A stretch of DNA of 64,000 nt from Algoriphagus sp. Y33. GTDB lineage: Bacteria > Bacteroidota > Bacteroidia > Cytophagales > Cyclobacteriaceae. The notes under the pieces are model-generated. The model did not search any database, had not been told where the DNA came from, and saw nothing but the letters and a program-made list of their open reading frames with translations. Numbering within the stretch: the first letter of the stretch is position 1; every line of letters starts with the position of its first letter. This document shows, one piece after another, positions 19,301 through 26,991 of this stretch. Both the position numbers and the translations under genes were made by a program. The stretch is taken from positions 3,348,001-3,412,000 of the forward strand of contig NZ_CP061947.1 in NCBI RefSeq assembly GCF_014838715.1, in the 5' to 3' direction.

Positions 19301-19569
19301 TCGTTCAAAGGAATCTCCTGAAGTTTTCGGATTCCGTTTTCAATATTTGCTTCGCTGATGTAAGTGTTACGACTGGAACTGACTTTCTTTTCAGAATTAA
19401 TCAAACGAAGTTGCCTTCGAAGTACCTCTTCCAGCAAAACCTGGGTAGTTTTTCCTCCACGCAGTTTAAAAGCCTCTCCTTCCGGCAGGTACTCAAACCC
19501 AAGTTTGCAGAGCCATTGTATTGCAGGAATCTGTGAAATATGATCTTCTTTGAAACTGGGAGTATCCAT
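16321..19569 (-). CDS. hsdR: Type I restriction endonuclease subunit R
   Basis: A 1082-residue motor/nuclease subunit of a type I restriction enzyme. The N-terminal nuclease core has PDLVIF (D155) and VILECKRPD (E169, K171), the PD-(D/E)XK catalytic set. The SF2 translocase follows: Walker A TQGSGKS (353-359), LVTDRTDLDRQI, DEGH (453-456) and MTGTPLF (about 479), then a helicase C-domain with DKLLTGFDEP and QAIARVNR. The C-terminus is helical, for binding to HsdM/HsdS. All key residues are intact and the length is usual. It is separated from the hsdM/hsdS operon by the DUF3800/PBECR pair and a 477-base gap, so it likely has its own promoter. Confidence 0.97.
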   Translation of the reverse strand: MDTPSFKEDHISQIPAIQWLCKLGFEYLPEGEAFKLRGGKTTQVLLEEVLRRQLRLINSEKKVSSSRNTYISEANIENGIRKLQEIPLNEGYIHSTEIIYNLLTLGMAVEQTVDGDRKSFTLQYIDWENPQNNKFQVSEEFKVLRSNGKDHYIPDLVIFINGIPIVILECKRPDMKEPIKQAISQHLRNQQEDGIRNFYVYAQLLVSLANQETSYATNGTPLKFWAQWKEKISSDLKRKEYEDQLRVIKKEKLDPTTHQKLFSDRFSYVKRYFEDLEKGEVQFTAQDEFLFNLCRPERLFDLIYNFILFDGGTKKVTRYQQYFAVKKTLARLKVLVKDAKGRDRREGGVIWHTQGSGKSLTMVMMAQAIAMEKSILNPKIILVTDRTDLDRQITSTFRKCGMAVNNASTGTQLVHLLESPSDAVVTTIINKFTAAIKKIQKPLENPNIFVLIDEGHRTQHGTFNIEMQKTLPNACFIAMTGTPLFKKEKSTAAKFGGMIDAYTVDEAVKDGAVVPLLYEGRLPYLKVNSGPLDRFFDMVSEPFNDREKADFKRKFSRADQINSAEQRIYVTCWDISRHFRDNWQGTGFKAMLVCDKKLSAIKYKDILDEIGLVSSEVLISPIDDREGEDNAYEQSSDKVQRFWKKMMQEHGSAKKYESQVISRFQNLPDPEIIIVVDKLLTGFDEPKNTVLYLTRNLKDHKLLQAIARVNRVEEGKDFGFVIDYYGVIENLDDALKMYAAFQEFDELDMEGTLVNIEVEINRLPQRHSELWDIFKSVKNTRDAEAYQLILRDESVRVIFYDKLTSYGKSLKLALSTISFHERTDPKEIDRYKSDLLFFMKLRVAVVARFSDRIDYSRYEEQIQKLLDTHVTAEEVEPITDLVNIFDKDSFASEVEKTVGEAAKADKIASRTAKYISEKMDEDPAFYKKFSQLLSQTIADYEARRISETQYLQKTKNVMDAVLNHTDSDIPELLKDESVAAAFYGLTKVFLDEKISNTDALKSICETSALKINQLIKAEVFGQGQSPIVEWESKREITGKLIIEIGDYLIDEVRDKHAREISYSEIDSLAERILAVAKKRYRS

Positions 19570-19577
19570 AGGGAAGT

Positions 19578-19591
19578 CCTAATCGATTAGG
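19578..19591. promoter_or_regulatory. 14-bp perfect palindrome just upstream of hsdR
   Basis: CCTAATCGATTAGG is a perfect 14-base palindrome ending 9 bases before the hsdR start codon (minus strand). The position suits an operator or translational control site for restriction-subunit expression. No protein is known to bind it; this is a sequence observation only. Confidence 0.4.
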
Positions 19592-20007
19592 AAAAATTAA
19601 ATGTTTTATTGTTTAAAATAAGTAGAATGGTGAAATTTGTAGGGTCATTGCCCAAAGGGTGAAAGACCTGGTTGCCCGCAGATCCGTAAATGCGGACCGC
19701 ATTCATTGAAATGCGGTTTTCTTCTTAAATCCTCCATTGTGAATTTGAAAGCTTATCTGAATTCTCTTTATTTCTGGTGCTCATCATTGATCCTTTTCGT
19801 TTAGCTTTTTTTGGCTTTTTCTTCTTAGGAAGATTGTAAAGCGTTTAATTTATTGAAAATAACACTAGTCCAAAACTTAACTATCGACTAATGAAATCAA
19901 CTAATTCAATTGAGGTCAAGTGTTAATTTATTTAAATAAATTTTTTATAACCAATTCATTCTAATACTTTTGTCTTGCTCATTTTACCATTGGAAAAAGG
20001 AGTTTCG
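19592..20007. other. Gap upstream of hsdR with small inverted repeats
   Basis: No gene is seen. Around 19683-19716 the word ATGCGG occurs three times in alternating orientation: TCCGTAAATGCGGA, ATGCGGACCGCAT and CCGCATT...AATGCGG, the last followed by TTTTCTTCTT. These form small overlapping hairpins. The region must carry the minus-strand promoter of hsdR. The part 19740-20000 is AT-rich without clear signals. Confidence 0.4.
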
Positions 20008-20039
20008 GGGCTCGATACATCACGATATGTATCGAGCCC
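20008..20039 (-). terminator. Strong hairpin terminator after the DUF3800/PBECR pair
   Basis: A perfect 13-bp stem, GGGCTCGATACAT / ATGTATCGAGCCC, with a 6-base loop, starting 8 bases beyond the stop of the 179-residue gene. On the minus strand it is followed within a few bases by ACTCCTTTTT, so termination in that direction is plausible. It would insulate hsdR from transcription of the upstream operon. Confidence 0.7.
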
Positions 20040-20046
20040 TGCGGTT

Positions 20047-20586
20047 TTAATGGACTTCAGGAAGCCTTCTCTTTAAAAGTTTTTTGATTTTTTTTGCTCC
20101 ATAGTTCTTATTGAGAAAATAAGCAGTAACCAAATAATAATCTCTTTTACTTCTCTGTGGATCCAGAACTATAATATAATTTTGATCTACATCGAAAATG
20201 TAAGTTCTAATGATATCTTCTCTTTTTTTCTGATCTCTTTCTTCAACACTGAAGATTTCAACCCTGTCTTTTTTTGTCTCTTCCAAATGAAACCTAATCC
20301 AATGCAGGCGTTGAGATCTGTCCTTTTCAAAAATCCGTTTGGGATACTCCTTTCCATTAGCATCCACCTCCTGGATTTCCTCCGTGGTCAAATGCTTAAA
20401 AAGCAAATCCATAGCAGGCTCTTCTCCTTTTATGGGGCGAATTATCTTAGTTCGGAAGTTCAAGCCAGGATTTTCTTCGATATCTCTATTGAAAATTGAG
20501 CGTAGAGAACCGGTTCTTTCACTCTCTGACAAATGCATGATTTCCAGCAAATCCGGATATTTCTTTAAAAGATTGGTTGGCATCAT
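20047..20586 (-). CDS. PBECR-like (barnase/EndoU/colicin/RelE superfamily) putative RNase
   Basis: A 179-residue soluble protein. The C-terminal third (about 120-175) reads RTYIFDVDQNYIIVLDPQRS, then RDYYLVTAYFLN and a lysine-rich end KKIKKLLKRRL. The strand-turn-strand with a YYLVTAYF block is the pattern of phage- and toxin-linked BECR-fold nucleases (PBECR group). The N-terminal 110 residues are charged and may bind a partner. The start MMPTNLL is one base after the TGA of the DUF3800 gene, so the two are translationally coupled. Catalytic residues cannot be fixed by eye. An alternative is a non-catalytic accessory protein. Moderate confidence. Confidence 0.55.
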   Translation of the reverse strand: MMPTNLLKKYPDLLEIMHLSESERTGSLRSIFNRDIEENPGLNFRTKIIRPIKGEEPAMDLLFKHLTTEEIQEVDANGKEYPKRIFEKDRSQRLHWIRFHLEETKKDRVEIFSVEERDQKKREDIIRTYIFDVDQNYIIVLDPQRSKRDYYLVTAYFLNKNYGAKKIKKLLKRRLPEVH

Positions 20587-20587
20587 A

Positions 20588-21259
20588 TCACTTCAGATCT
20601 ATAAAGAAAAGATTGAACTTCTGATGATCCCTGGGGGTAGACTGAGTCAGGGGAAGCCTGCAATGCTGTTGGATCTTTTCGATGATTTTGTTTTTGGCAA
20701 TCACCTGATCCAATCCTCGCAGGTGGTAAGACAAAGCTCCCGTAATAATATCCGCCAGTTGCATCAGCTCACTTTCGTGGGAGCGGATATTCTGAAGGTT
20801 TCGGACCTGGATTAGATTGGAAGAAAGGAAAGACCGGAGACCGTTTACCTTCTTGGCACTTCGGGTATCCTTGATATCCAGGTAGATATTATGACCATAT
20901 TCCGGCACCAGTTTCTTACTCAAAAGCTGAAAATACATTTTGTAGTAGAAATCGTCATGGTCTTGGGAAAAATCCGCATGACGAAGTTTGCTCTTGTCGA
21001 TCACGATAGCCCTATACTGGAGATCTGTCGCAAAAAAGTACTCGATCAGCTCATTATACAGCGGATAGGCAGACTTGGACAGCTTGCTCCACTTCACTTC
21101 CGAAAACACCCCATGTTCTTCCTTAATCTGGCGGATATTTTGGGAGTGCATTTTCACCTGATTGTAGGCACTGCTGACATAGCCGATCATCATATAGGGC
21201 TGACCGTCATTCTCTAAATGACAGCTTTCATCGCAGTAGAAATTGAAGGTTTTGGTCAT
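20588..21259 (-). CDS. DUF3800-domain protein
   Basis: A 223-residue protein of the DUF3800 family, which is predicted to have an RNase H-like nuclease fold. The N-terminal strand FNFYCDESCHL carries the signature Asp-Glu-Ser (D10-E12). IYLDIKDTRSAKK and ESELMQLADIITGALSY supply the expected later acidic residues. No signal peptide. It forms a pair with the BECR-like gene directly downstream (1-base gap). It starts 107 bases after the HNH-SAVED gene ends, so it could be read through from the CBASS/hsd operon or have its own promoter. DUF3800 proteins often occur in defence islands; their target is not established. Confidence 0.85.
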   Translation of the reverse strand: MTKTFNFYCDESCHLENDGQPYMMIGYVSSAYNQVKMHSQNIRQIKEEHGVFSEVKWSKLSKSAYPLYNELIEYFFATDLQYRAIVIDKSKLRHADFSQDHDDFYYKMYFQLLSKKLVPEYGHNIYLDIKDTRSAKKVNGLRSFLSSNLIQVRNLQNIRSHESELMQLADIITGALSYHLRGLDQVIAKNKIIEKIQQHCRLPLTQSTPRDHQKFNLFFIDLK

Positions 21260-21366
21260 ATATGCTGAGTATTGGAAATATTAACCAGATATCATCTGGT
21301 CAACCTTTTAATTACTTTGAAATTGAATATGGGAATAATTCTTAGTCATTTTAAATTCCTTTATTT

Positions 21367-22494
21367 TCAGTTTTTTATTTGAATTGCTAAAGAAAATCCA
21401 CCATTAGCAGTATTCTCATCATAGATGTTCAAAGGCATATCAGCCTTAGGCATCCAAACTCTGCCAAATTCAATGGCTGTAGCAACCGGCATTGCCGGAA
21501 ATACATGTAGAGTTTTTTGAGAACCAAACCTTGTTTTAATTCTATCAAATAGCAACCTTATTTCGATACTGAGCAGCTGAAGTTGCTTCTTTGACTTCAA
21601 GAAATCGTTAAAAGGTTCCTCTATTGTTAATGTATAAATCGAGCAACCTTCGCCCAAAACTCTAATTATCCTTTGATTATCAATCGTTCCGCTAAATGAA
21701 ATTGCCAATGCCACAAATTCAGGACTTTGCAAATTCTCATTTATATGGTACTGGAAATCAGAAGAGTCACTATTTAAATTCCAAGTATTTGGACCTCTAA
21801 CTGGTTGATGAATTTCCGCATTTTGAATATCATTGATTAAAGTTCCCAGTTTTATCAATAAAGGAATTGGAGCTAGGGCAAAAATAGACAAATGACTGAT
21901 TTCCCCCTTTCTGAACTTAGGCCTTAATTGTTCATTGAATTGAGTTTCCAAATTCTCTAATTCAGTCTGCCAAAAACTCGAATTCCTATCTCTTTGCGGA
22001 CTATTACTTAAGCTTAAATCAATCGCTTGCGATTGAGCAGGATAATAAGATGGGAGCAGAAATTCACGAACCGATTCGTAGGAGATAACTGGAGTATGAA
22101 CGCCGACATTGGCTCTATAGGTCACAATATGGCTATGCATATTTGGATTGATTGAAGCTACTTTTTCAATTCTATCTTCATGCTCTTTTTTCATTTGCAG
22201 AAGCAATGGCTCAGGATGTCCGGCGACATCTTTTTTATCAATTAGCCTATGGTGCTCGTCACACATGAGCATCAAATTGGTAATATCTTTTTTGAGTAAG
22301 TCAGATCGAACCACATCACCTCTTGGTCCGCCAGGTACGTCTGCAACAATATGGGCTATGTATGATTGGTTAAACTCACTTTTGGTAAGTGCATCAACAA
22401 ACAAGGGTTTGTTGCAGCCTCTATATTGGCATCTTCCTGCTGCCTTGCCCCATAGAATGTATTTTGTTGTCGCTGAAATATAGGATATACTCAT
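21367..22494 (-). CDS. cap5: HNH-SAVED CBASS effector nuclease
   Basis: A 375-residue effector with two domains. Residues 1-110 form an HNH nuclease: GRCQYRGC (C22, C27), SYIAHIVAD (H48) and LMLMCDEHHRLID (C78, H81, H82). Residues 140-375 match a SAVED cyclic-oligonucleotide sensor: HLSIFALAPIPLLIKLGTLI, FVALAISFSGTI, LHVFPAMPVATAIEFGRVW and a terminal PLNIYD. In CBASS, phage-triggered second messenger binds SAVED and activates the HNH domain to degrade DNA. The ATG overlaps the stop of hsdS by four bases, so it is co-translated with the restriction specificity subunit. All nuclease residues appear intact. Confidence 0.9.
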   Translation of the reverse strand: MSISYISATTKYILWGKAAGRCQYRGCNKPLFVDALTKSEFNQSYIAHIVADVPGGPRGDVVRSDLLKKDITNLMLMCDEHHRLIDKKDVAGHPEPLLLQMKKEHEDRIEKVASINPNMHSHIVTYRANVGVHTPVISYESVREFLLPSYYPAQSQAIDLSLSNSPQRDRNSSFWQTELENLETQFNEQLRPKFRKGEISHLSIFALAPIPLLIKLGTLINDIQNAEIHQPVRGPNTWNLNSDSSDFQYHINENLQSPEFVALAISFSGTIDNQRIIRVLGEGCSIYTLTIEEPFNDFLKSKKQLQLLSIEIRLLFDRIKTRFGSQKTLHVFPAMPVATAIEFGRVWMPKADMPLNIYDENTANGGFSLAIQIKN

Positions 22495-23741
22495 ACCAAT
22501 CTCTTTTTACCTGTTAACAACTGCTGCATTAATCCCTTCTTCTGCTCCCTGAGTTTCTCCGCCATAGCTTTGAGTAACTTGATTTCTTTATCTGCCGTTT
22601 TCAGCAACTCGGCAATGGCGGTTTGTTCTTCAATGGTATCTGGTATTAATACCTTTCTTTTCTTGAAAAGATCATAATCAAAGATTGACTTTTCAATATG
22701 CACACCATCTGAGTCTACATTTGCATAATGAGTAAGAATTGGAAATTGGCAATACCACTTACAAAAATCAGCTGTGATTATTTTTTTATCTGCAATTTCT
22801 AGACAAACATACTCGTCTGAAACCTTTGCTTTATTAAAGTCGGAATTAATAATGGCCCAAGCACCATGTGAGACTTGTCGTTTTGAAATCAAGAAATCAT
22901 TTTTTAGAACGGTTTTCAATTTCTTAACTCCTATTTGATATCCAAAAAGAGGGTCTCGATAAAAAACACCACCATTCCTCCTGCGAATACTTATTAATTT
23001 ATATAGCTCGCTTTCGTTCCAATCGACATATCTATTAACCGGAATAAAAAGATTTGAAATAGAAATAAACTTCCACTCTCCATCAAATCCCTTCAACCTC
23101 ATCTTCCCCGTCAGTAGATTCTGCATGAGCCATTTTTTGCGGAGTTCTTTTTGGGCGATCAGGCGCTCAGTAGTCAGAATAGACTGATCGATCGTCCCCA
23201 GCACTTGGGCTATGGCGTGTTGCTCGGGAAGAGGTGGGAGGGGGATTTGAAGTCTTCTTACATCTGAAGAATTTATTGCAGGATAATTAGACCCAACCAG
23301 CAATAGATAAAATTGCCTTGAAACCCATGAACTAAACAGGTACTGGAATAAAAATTCATTGTTGCATTTACTCGCTGTGATCACTGCAAATCCAGTTGAA
23401 GCGATTAAATCCTTCACTTCATCTTTAATTATGGAGAAACCTTGAAGATTGGGGCGAACAGTTGACATCAATATATCTCCTTTTCTGACGACTCTTCTTG
23501 CTCTTGTAGGCGAAGTGACAAATGTTTGTCTTGTTGTTTCAATTTTGAAATCACCAGAGTCAACATCAGAAAGTGAAATGTAATCGAACTCGTAATCCTT
23601 GGAAGTACTACTCTTAAGACTTTCTTTATCTATTTCAGCGATATCTTCAAATTTTTTTATATCCCAATCACTAGGGATTTCTTTATTAAAGAACACCTTT
23701 CCCATTTCGGTAAACTTAACTTCTTCCTTTATTTCCCTCAA
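22491..23741 (-). CDS. hsdS: Type I restriction specificity subunit S (two target-recognition domains)
   Basis: A 416-residue HsdS with two half-repeats. TRD1 starts at SDWDIKKFEDIAEI, followed by the conserved helix PLPPLPEQHAIAQVLGTID (PEQ at 172-174) and LIAQKELRKKWLMQNLLTGK. TRD2 is followed by IPDTIEEQTAIAELL and KLREQKKGLMQQLLTGKKRL. It sets the DNA sequence recognised by the HsdM/HsdR complex. It overlaps the E2-like gene by 26 bases if Met1 is used, or starts 10 bases after that gene if Met13 (MGKVFF) is used. It lies downstream of the CBASS cyclase and E2 genes instead of directly after hsdM, an unusual order. Confidence 0.95.
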   Translation of the reverse strand: MREIKEEVKFTEMGKVFFNKEIPSDWDIKKFEDIAEIDKESLKSSTSKDYEFDYISLSDVDSGDFKIETTRQTFVTSPTRARRVVRKGDILMSTVRPNLQGFSIIKDEVKDLIASTGFAVITASKCNNEFLFQYLFSSWVSRQFYLLLVGSNYPAINSSDVRRLQIPLPPLPEQHAIAQVLGTIDQSILTTERLIAQKELRKKWLMQNLLTGKMRLKGFDGEWKFISISNLFIPVNRYVDWNESELYKLISIRRRNGGVFYRDPLFGYQIGVKKLKTVLKNDFLISKRQVSHGAWAIINSDFNKAKVSDEYVCLEIADKKIITADFCKWYCQFPILTHYANVDSDGVHIEKSIFDYDLFKKRKVLIPDTIEEQTAIAELLKTADKEIKLLKAMAEKLREQKKGLMQQLLTGKKRLV

Positions 23742-24189
23742 TTAGTTCTTCCTTTAGATTTTCGACCTTCTTTTCATCGTGTATTCCTCCACCGTGCCAA
23801 ATCCCTGTGCAAAGCCAAAGTTCATAGTGCATCAACCACTCACTAATCCAAGGGACTACTGTATCAGCCAAATACATCCCACTATTCCATTGCTTTACTT
23901 TTTTATAGTAAAGACACAACCATTGCTTTTTCGTACTATAAACATGGGGTAGACTATTTTTCTCAGGATATAATTCAAGGAGCGGGCTTTCAATGTAAAC
24001 ATTTGGTTGCTCCCCCCTTCCTAAGACTAGCTTAATTTGATATTCTCTACTTAATGGACTTGGGGTAATGACACACCTCCAATTCAAAACCTGAGAATTA
24101 AAATTTATTTCAGAATTCGGAAACAACGCTTTTAATCTTTGAGCTTGCAAAGCCATGTTTAAAGGATGAATCTTAACTTTCATCCCCAT
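23716..24189 (-). CDS. cap2: E2-like (ubiquitin-conjugating-fold) CBASS accessory protein, type II-short
   Basis: A 157-residue protein resembling the stand-alone E2-like Cap2 of type II-short CBASS. After the beta-sheet (VYIESPLLELYPEKNSLPHVY) comes KKQWLCLYYK with candidate catalytic Cys92. The diagnostic tail follows: VVPWISEWLMHYELWL and TGIWHGGGIH. There is no E1 domain and no Cap3/JAB gene in the operon. In studied type II-short systems the E2 forms a covalent link with the cyclase C-terminus and tunes its activity. It overlaps the cyclase gene by 17 bases (or 11 if Met3 is the start). Assignment rests on motif pattern and neighbours. Confidence 0.82.
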   Translation of the reverse strand: MGMKVKIHPLNMALQAQRLKALFPNSEINFNSQVLNWRCVITPSPLSREYQIKLVLGRGEQPNVYIESPLLELYPEKNSLPHVYSTKKQWLCLYYKKVKQWNSGMYLADTVVPWISEWLMHYELWLCTGIWHGGGIHDEKKVENLKEELIEGNKGRS

Positions 24190-25414
24190 GAAAATCGTGT
24201 CTTTTGACAGTAATCCCGGTACTGCCCAGCATTCCAGAACCTGAGGCCATTTTCATCAATCCGTCATTTCTGGATTTTAATTGATTTGCTCCATATGCAC
24301 TGAAGGATTTTTCGATTAATTCTTTTCCAAATGGTTTTTCCATTGATTCCTTAATCAATCTCAAATCTCCTCGTTTTGAAACAATCAAATTCACGTCTTT
24401 TTCAACCTCATCTAACCAATTGAAAAATGAATCTTCTCGCTCTGGAAACTGCTGCCACCTATCTGCAAAATTCTCATTTTTATCGTTCACAGGGTTTGAT
24501 ACCCATTTGATAAACTTAACGTACTCACTAGACCATCGTTCCTCGATTTGACTTCTCATTCCCCTTACAACATTCATTAATGCAGAAAGTATATCTGTTT
24601 CCTTCTGATAAGCTCGAGCAGCAAGTGTTGTGATAACAATTGATATTGGCTTGTTTTCGTCACCATTAAACATCATGTCTCGATGCCTTTTGAGAATTTG
24701 AACCACACGCTGCAATGGCAATTTTTCATTCTGATATTTTGGTACTGGAGCAACTGATTCTCTTAAGGAAAAAGACTTTTCAAGATCTAAACTGGCTCGA
24801 TTAAAAAACCATCTACCATAACCAAAAGGGTTGCTTTTAAGCCAGTTCAAATGATTTGTATCCCATTTATATCCATCATCGTCTCGATCTGTAATCCTAA
24901 TTCCTAGCTGTTCTACATCTTCAAACTCTTTCACTGAAAAAGCTTTTTCCAGAATCATCCTATAACCAAAATCAACAATGGATGGTAAAATATCCATATG
25001 ATACCTCTCTCGTGTATTCCCAGAATCTTGCCTGTATAATAATGTCCAACATCGCCTACCTTCTTCATCTATCATATCTTCATAGGTACCATGAGCTTTC
25101 AATCGATCGCCAACTTTATTCTTTAAATCTTCTTGGGTCCAGTTAGGATTCTTCCCTTTAAGCTGACACGCTAGGTCAATATCCAAGTCATCGTCATCGC
25201 AAATGGGTCTAATCATGGTACCCAACATAAATGAGCCTTGAGGCAAAATTTCGGGGCGGTAGGGTGCCAAAGTAGAATCAGGGCTAGACAACCAAGAACC
25301 GACCGCATTATAACTTTGCACGGCTGAATTATATTGTTTTTCAGTAATATCCAGAGTCTTACCAAGCTCTTCTAAAATTTCACTAAACTGATCTCTTTGA
25401 TCTTTTGAAAGCAT
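24173..25414 (-). CDS. CBASS CD-NTase (cGAS/DncV-like cyclic-oligonucleotide synthase)
   Basis: A 413-residue nucleotidyltransferase. The core motif is LPQGSFMLGTMI (G60-S61) followed by ICDDDDLDIDLACQL, the GS-x-DxD metal site (D76/D78/D80 region), with a third acidic strand YHMDILPSIVDF (D141). The helical second half has PLQRVVQILKRHRD and PISIVITTLAA, typical for OAS/CD-NTase cyclases. On phage infection such enzymes make cyclic di- or trinucleotides that switch on the SAVED effector encoded two genes downstream. It starts 5 bases after the hsdM stop. The C-terminus (FHGDES) is flexible-looking, as needed for E2 conjugation, but lacks an obvious terminal glycine. The clade is not assigned. 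Confidence 0.9.
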   Translation of the reverse strand: MLSKDQRDQFSEILEELGKTLDITEKQYNSAVQSYNAVGSWLSSPDSTLAPYRPEILPQGSFMLGTMIRPICDDDDLDIDLACQLKGKNPNWTQEDLKNKVGDRLKAHGTYEDMIDEEGRRCWTLLYRQDSGNTRERYHMDILPSIVDFGYRMILEKAFSVKEFEDVEQLGIRITDRDDDGYKWDTNHLNWLKSNPFGYGRWFFNRASLDLEKSFSLRESVAPVPKYQNEKLPLQRVVQILKRHRDMMFNGDENKPISIVITTLAARAYQKETDILSALMNVVRGMRSQIEERWSSEYVKFIKWVSNPVNDKNENFADRWQQFPEREDSFFNWLDEVEKDVNLIVSKRGDLRLIKESMEKPFGKELIEKSFSAYGANQLKSRNDGLMKMASGSGMLGSTGITVKRHDFHGDES

Positions 25415-25419
25415 ATCTT

Positions 25420-26991
25420 CTATTTTTTAATTAATTCATCTAAATACTTTTTCATTTCCAACTGAACTACTTTCAACTCTCCCTCCAATCTGCTGATCTC
25501 CTCTTGCACCGCTTGGATATCCACTTCAGGTTCCTCCTCAAAGGTGTCCACATATCGTGGAATATTCAGGTTAAAGTCATTCTCCTTGATCTCCTCAAAT
25601 GTGGCGACATAGCTGAATTTATCCTCTACCACACCAGGCTGGGATTTACCTTCATTAAAATTCCGGTACGTATCTACAATATGCTTGATATCCGAATCCC
25701 GAAGCTTATTTTGATTTTTGGCAGCAGCATAATGTTGAGAAGCATCTATGAATAAGACGCTCTTACCCTGCTTTTTATCCCGGTTGAAAATCAGGATTGC
25801 TGCTGGAATACCCGTTCCAAAAAATAAGTTTGCCGGAAGACCGATCACTGCTTCCAGCAGATTCTCCTCAATGGTTTTCTGTCTTATACGTCCTTCAGAA
25901 CTTCCTCGAAAAAGTACTCCATGAGGAACAACCACTCCAACCTTCCCCTTTCCCTCATAGGTCGTTTCGATCATATGGGTGATAAATGCCCAATCGCCTT
26001 TACTCTTTGGTGGCACCCCTCTCCAAAAACGATTATATAGATCCGTTTCAGGGTCCCAAGTTACCGTAGTTATTTCTCCATCTTTATCCTCGATTTTCCC
26101 CCATTTATCCAAGGAGAAAGGTGGATTAGCAACCACAGTATCAAACTTCATCAGAGAATCCCCTTCTTTCAGTTTAGGATTCCGTATGGTGTCTCCCCAT
26201 CTGATGGTAGCATTATCAAATCCGTGCAAAAACATATTCATTACCGCCAAAGCCCAGGTACTACCATTAGCTTCCTGACCGTAGAGCGAGAAATTAGACG
26301 AACCAACCTCCTGACCTGCCTTGATCAGCAAGGATCCAGATCCACATGTAGGATCACATATCCTTGAACCTGGTGCTGATTTAGTCAACTTAGCCAACAA
26401 AGTGGAGACTTCACTTGGTGTAAAGAACTCACCCGCCTTCTTTCCTGCATCGGAAGCAAAGTTGGAAATCAAGTACTCATAAGCTCCCCCAATGATATCT
26501 ACCCCAGAAAGATGAGATGGCCTCAAATCCAACTCAGGCTTATTGAAGTCCAAAAGTAGATTTTTGAGTCGGTTGTTTTTATCCTTTGGCTCTCCCAATA
26601 CACTGCTATTGAAGCTGATATTTTTAAAAATCCCTGCTCCATCTTCACTATACAGCTTTTGGCGATTGGCTTCTTCCAGGTCCACAAGGGCAATATCTAT
26701 CAACTCTCCAATATTTACCGCATTTCTGTTGGCATACAAATACTTAAAATGGCTATGCTCTGGAACAATAAATCGCTCGTGACGCATGGCTCGCTTTGCA
26801 CGCTCTTGGTCTCCGTGATATTTTTTTAAGTATTCCTCTTCTGTGTCATCATTCACATCACTCAGGTATTTGACAAAAAGCATGGTCAACACATAATCCT
26901 TATAGACACTGGGGTCAATGCTTCCACGGAACGTATCACAGGCTCTCCAGACCGCGTCGTTGATGTCTTTTTGCGTTATTATTTTACTCAT
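25420..26991 (-). CDS. hsdM: Type I restriction-modification DNA methyltransferase subunit M
   Basis: A 523-residue N6-adenine methyltransferase. The N-terminal HsdM domain (AVWRACDTFRG) precedes the methylase core: GEFFTPSEVSTLLAKL, SAM-binding DPTCGSGSLLI (213-223) and catalytic NPPF (289-292). The C-terminus is a coiled coil (VQEEISRLEGELKVVQLEMKK) for HsdS binding. It modifies host DNA and completes the restriction complex with HsdR and HsdS. It overlaps the upstream half-size specificity gene by eight bases and is followed 5 bases later by the CBASS cyclase. All catalytic motifs are intact. Confidence 0.97.
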   Translation of the reverse strand: MSKIITQKDINDAVWRACDTFRGSIDPSVYKDYVLTMLFVKYLSDVNDDTEEEYLKKYHGDQERAKRAMRHERFIVPEHSHFKYLYANRNAVNIGELIDIALVDLEEANRQKLYSEDGAGIFKNISFNSSVLGEPKDKNNRLKNLLLDFNKPELDLRPSHLSGVDIIGGAYEYLISNFASDAGKKAGEFFTPSEVSTLLAKLTKSAPGSRICDPTCGSGSLLIKAGQEVGSSNFSLYGQEANGSTWALAVMNMFLHGFDNATIRWGDTIRNPKLKEGDSLMKFDTVVANPPFSLDKWGKIEDKDGEITTVTWDPETDLYNRFWRGVPPKSKGDWAFITHMIETTYEGKGKVGVVVPHGVLFRGSSEGRIRQKTIEENLLEAVIGLPANLFFGTGIPAAILIFNRDKKQGKSVLFIDASQHYAAAKNQNKLRDSDIKHIVDTYRNFNEGKSQPGVVEDKFSYVATFEEIKENDFNLNIPRYVDTFEEEPEVDIQAVQEEISRLEGELKVVQLEMKKYLDELIKK

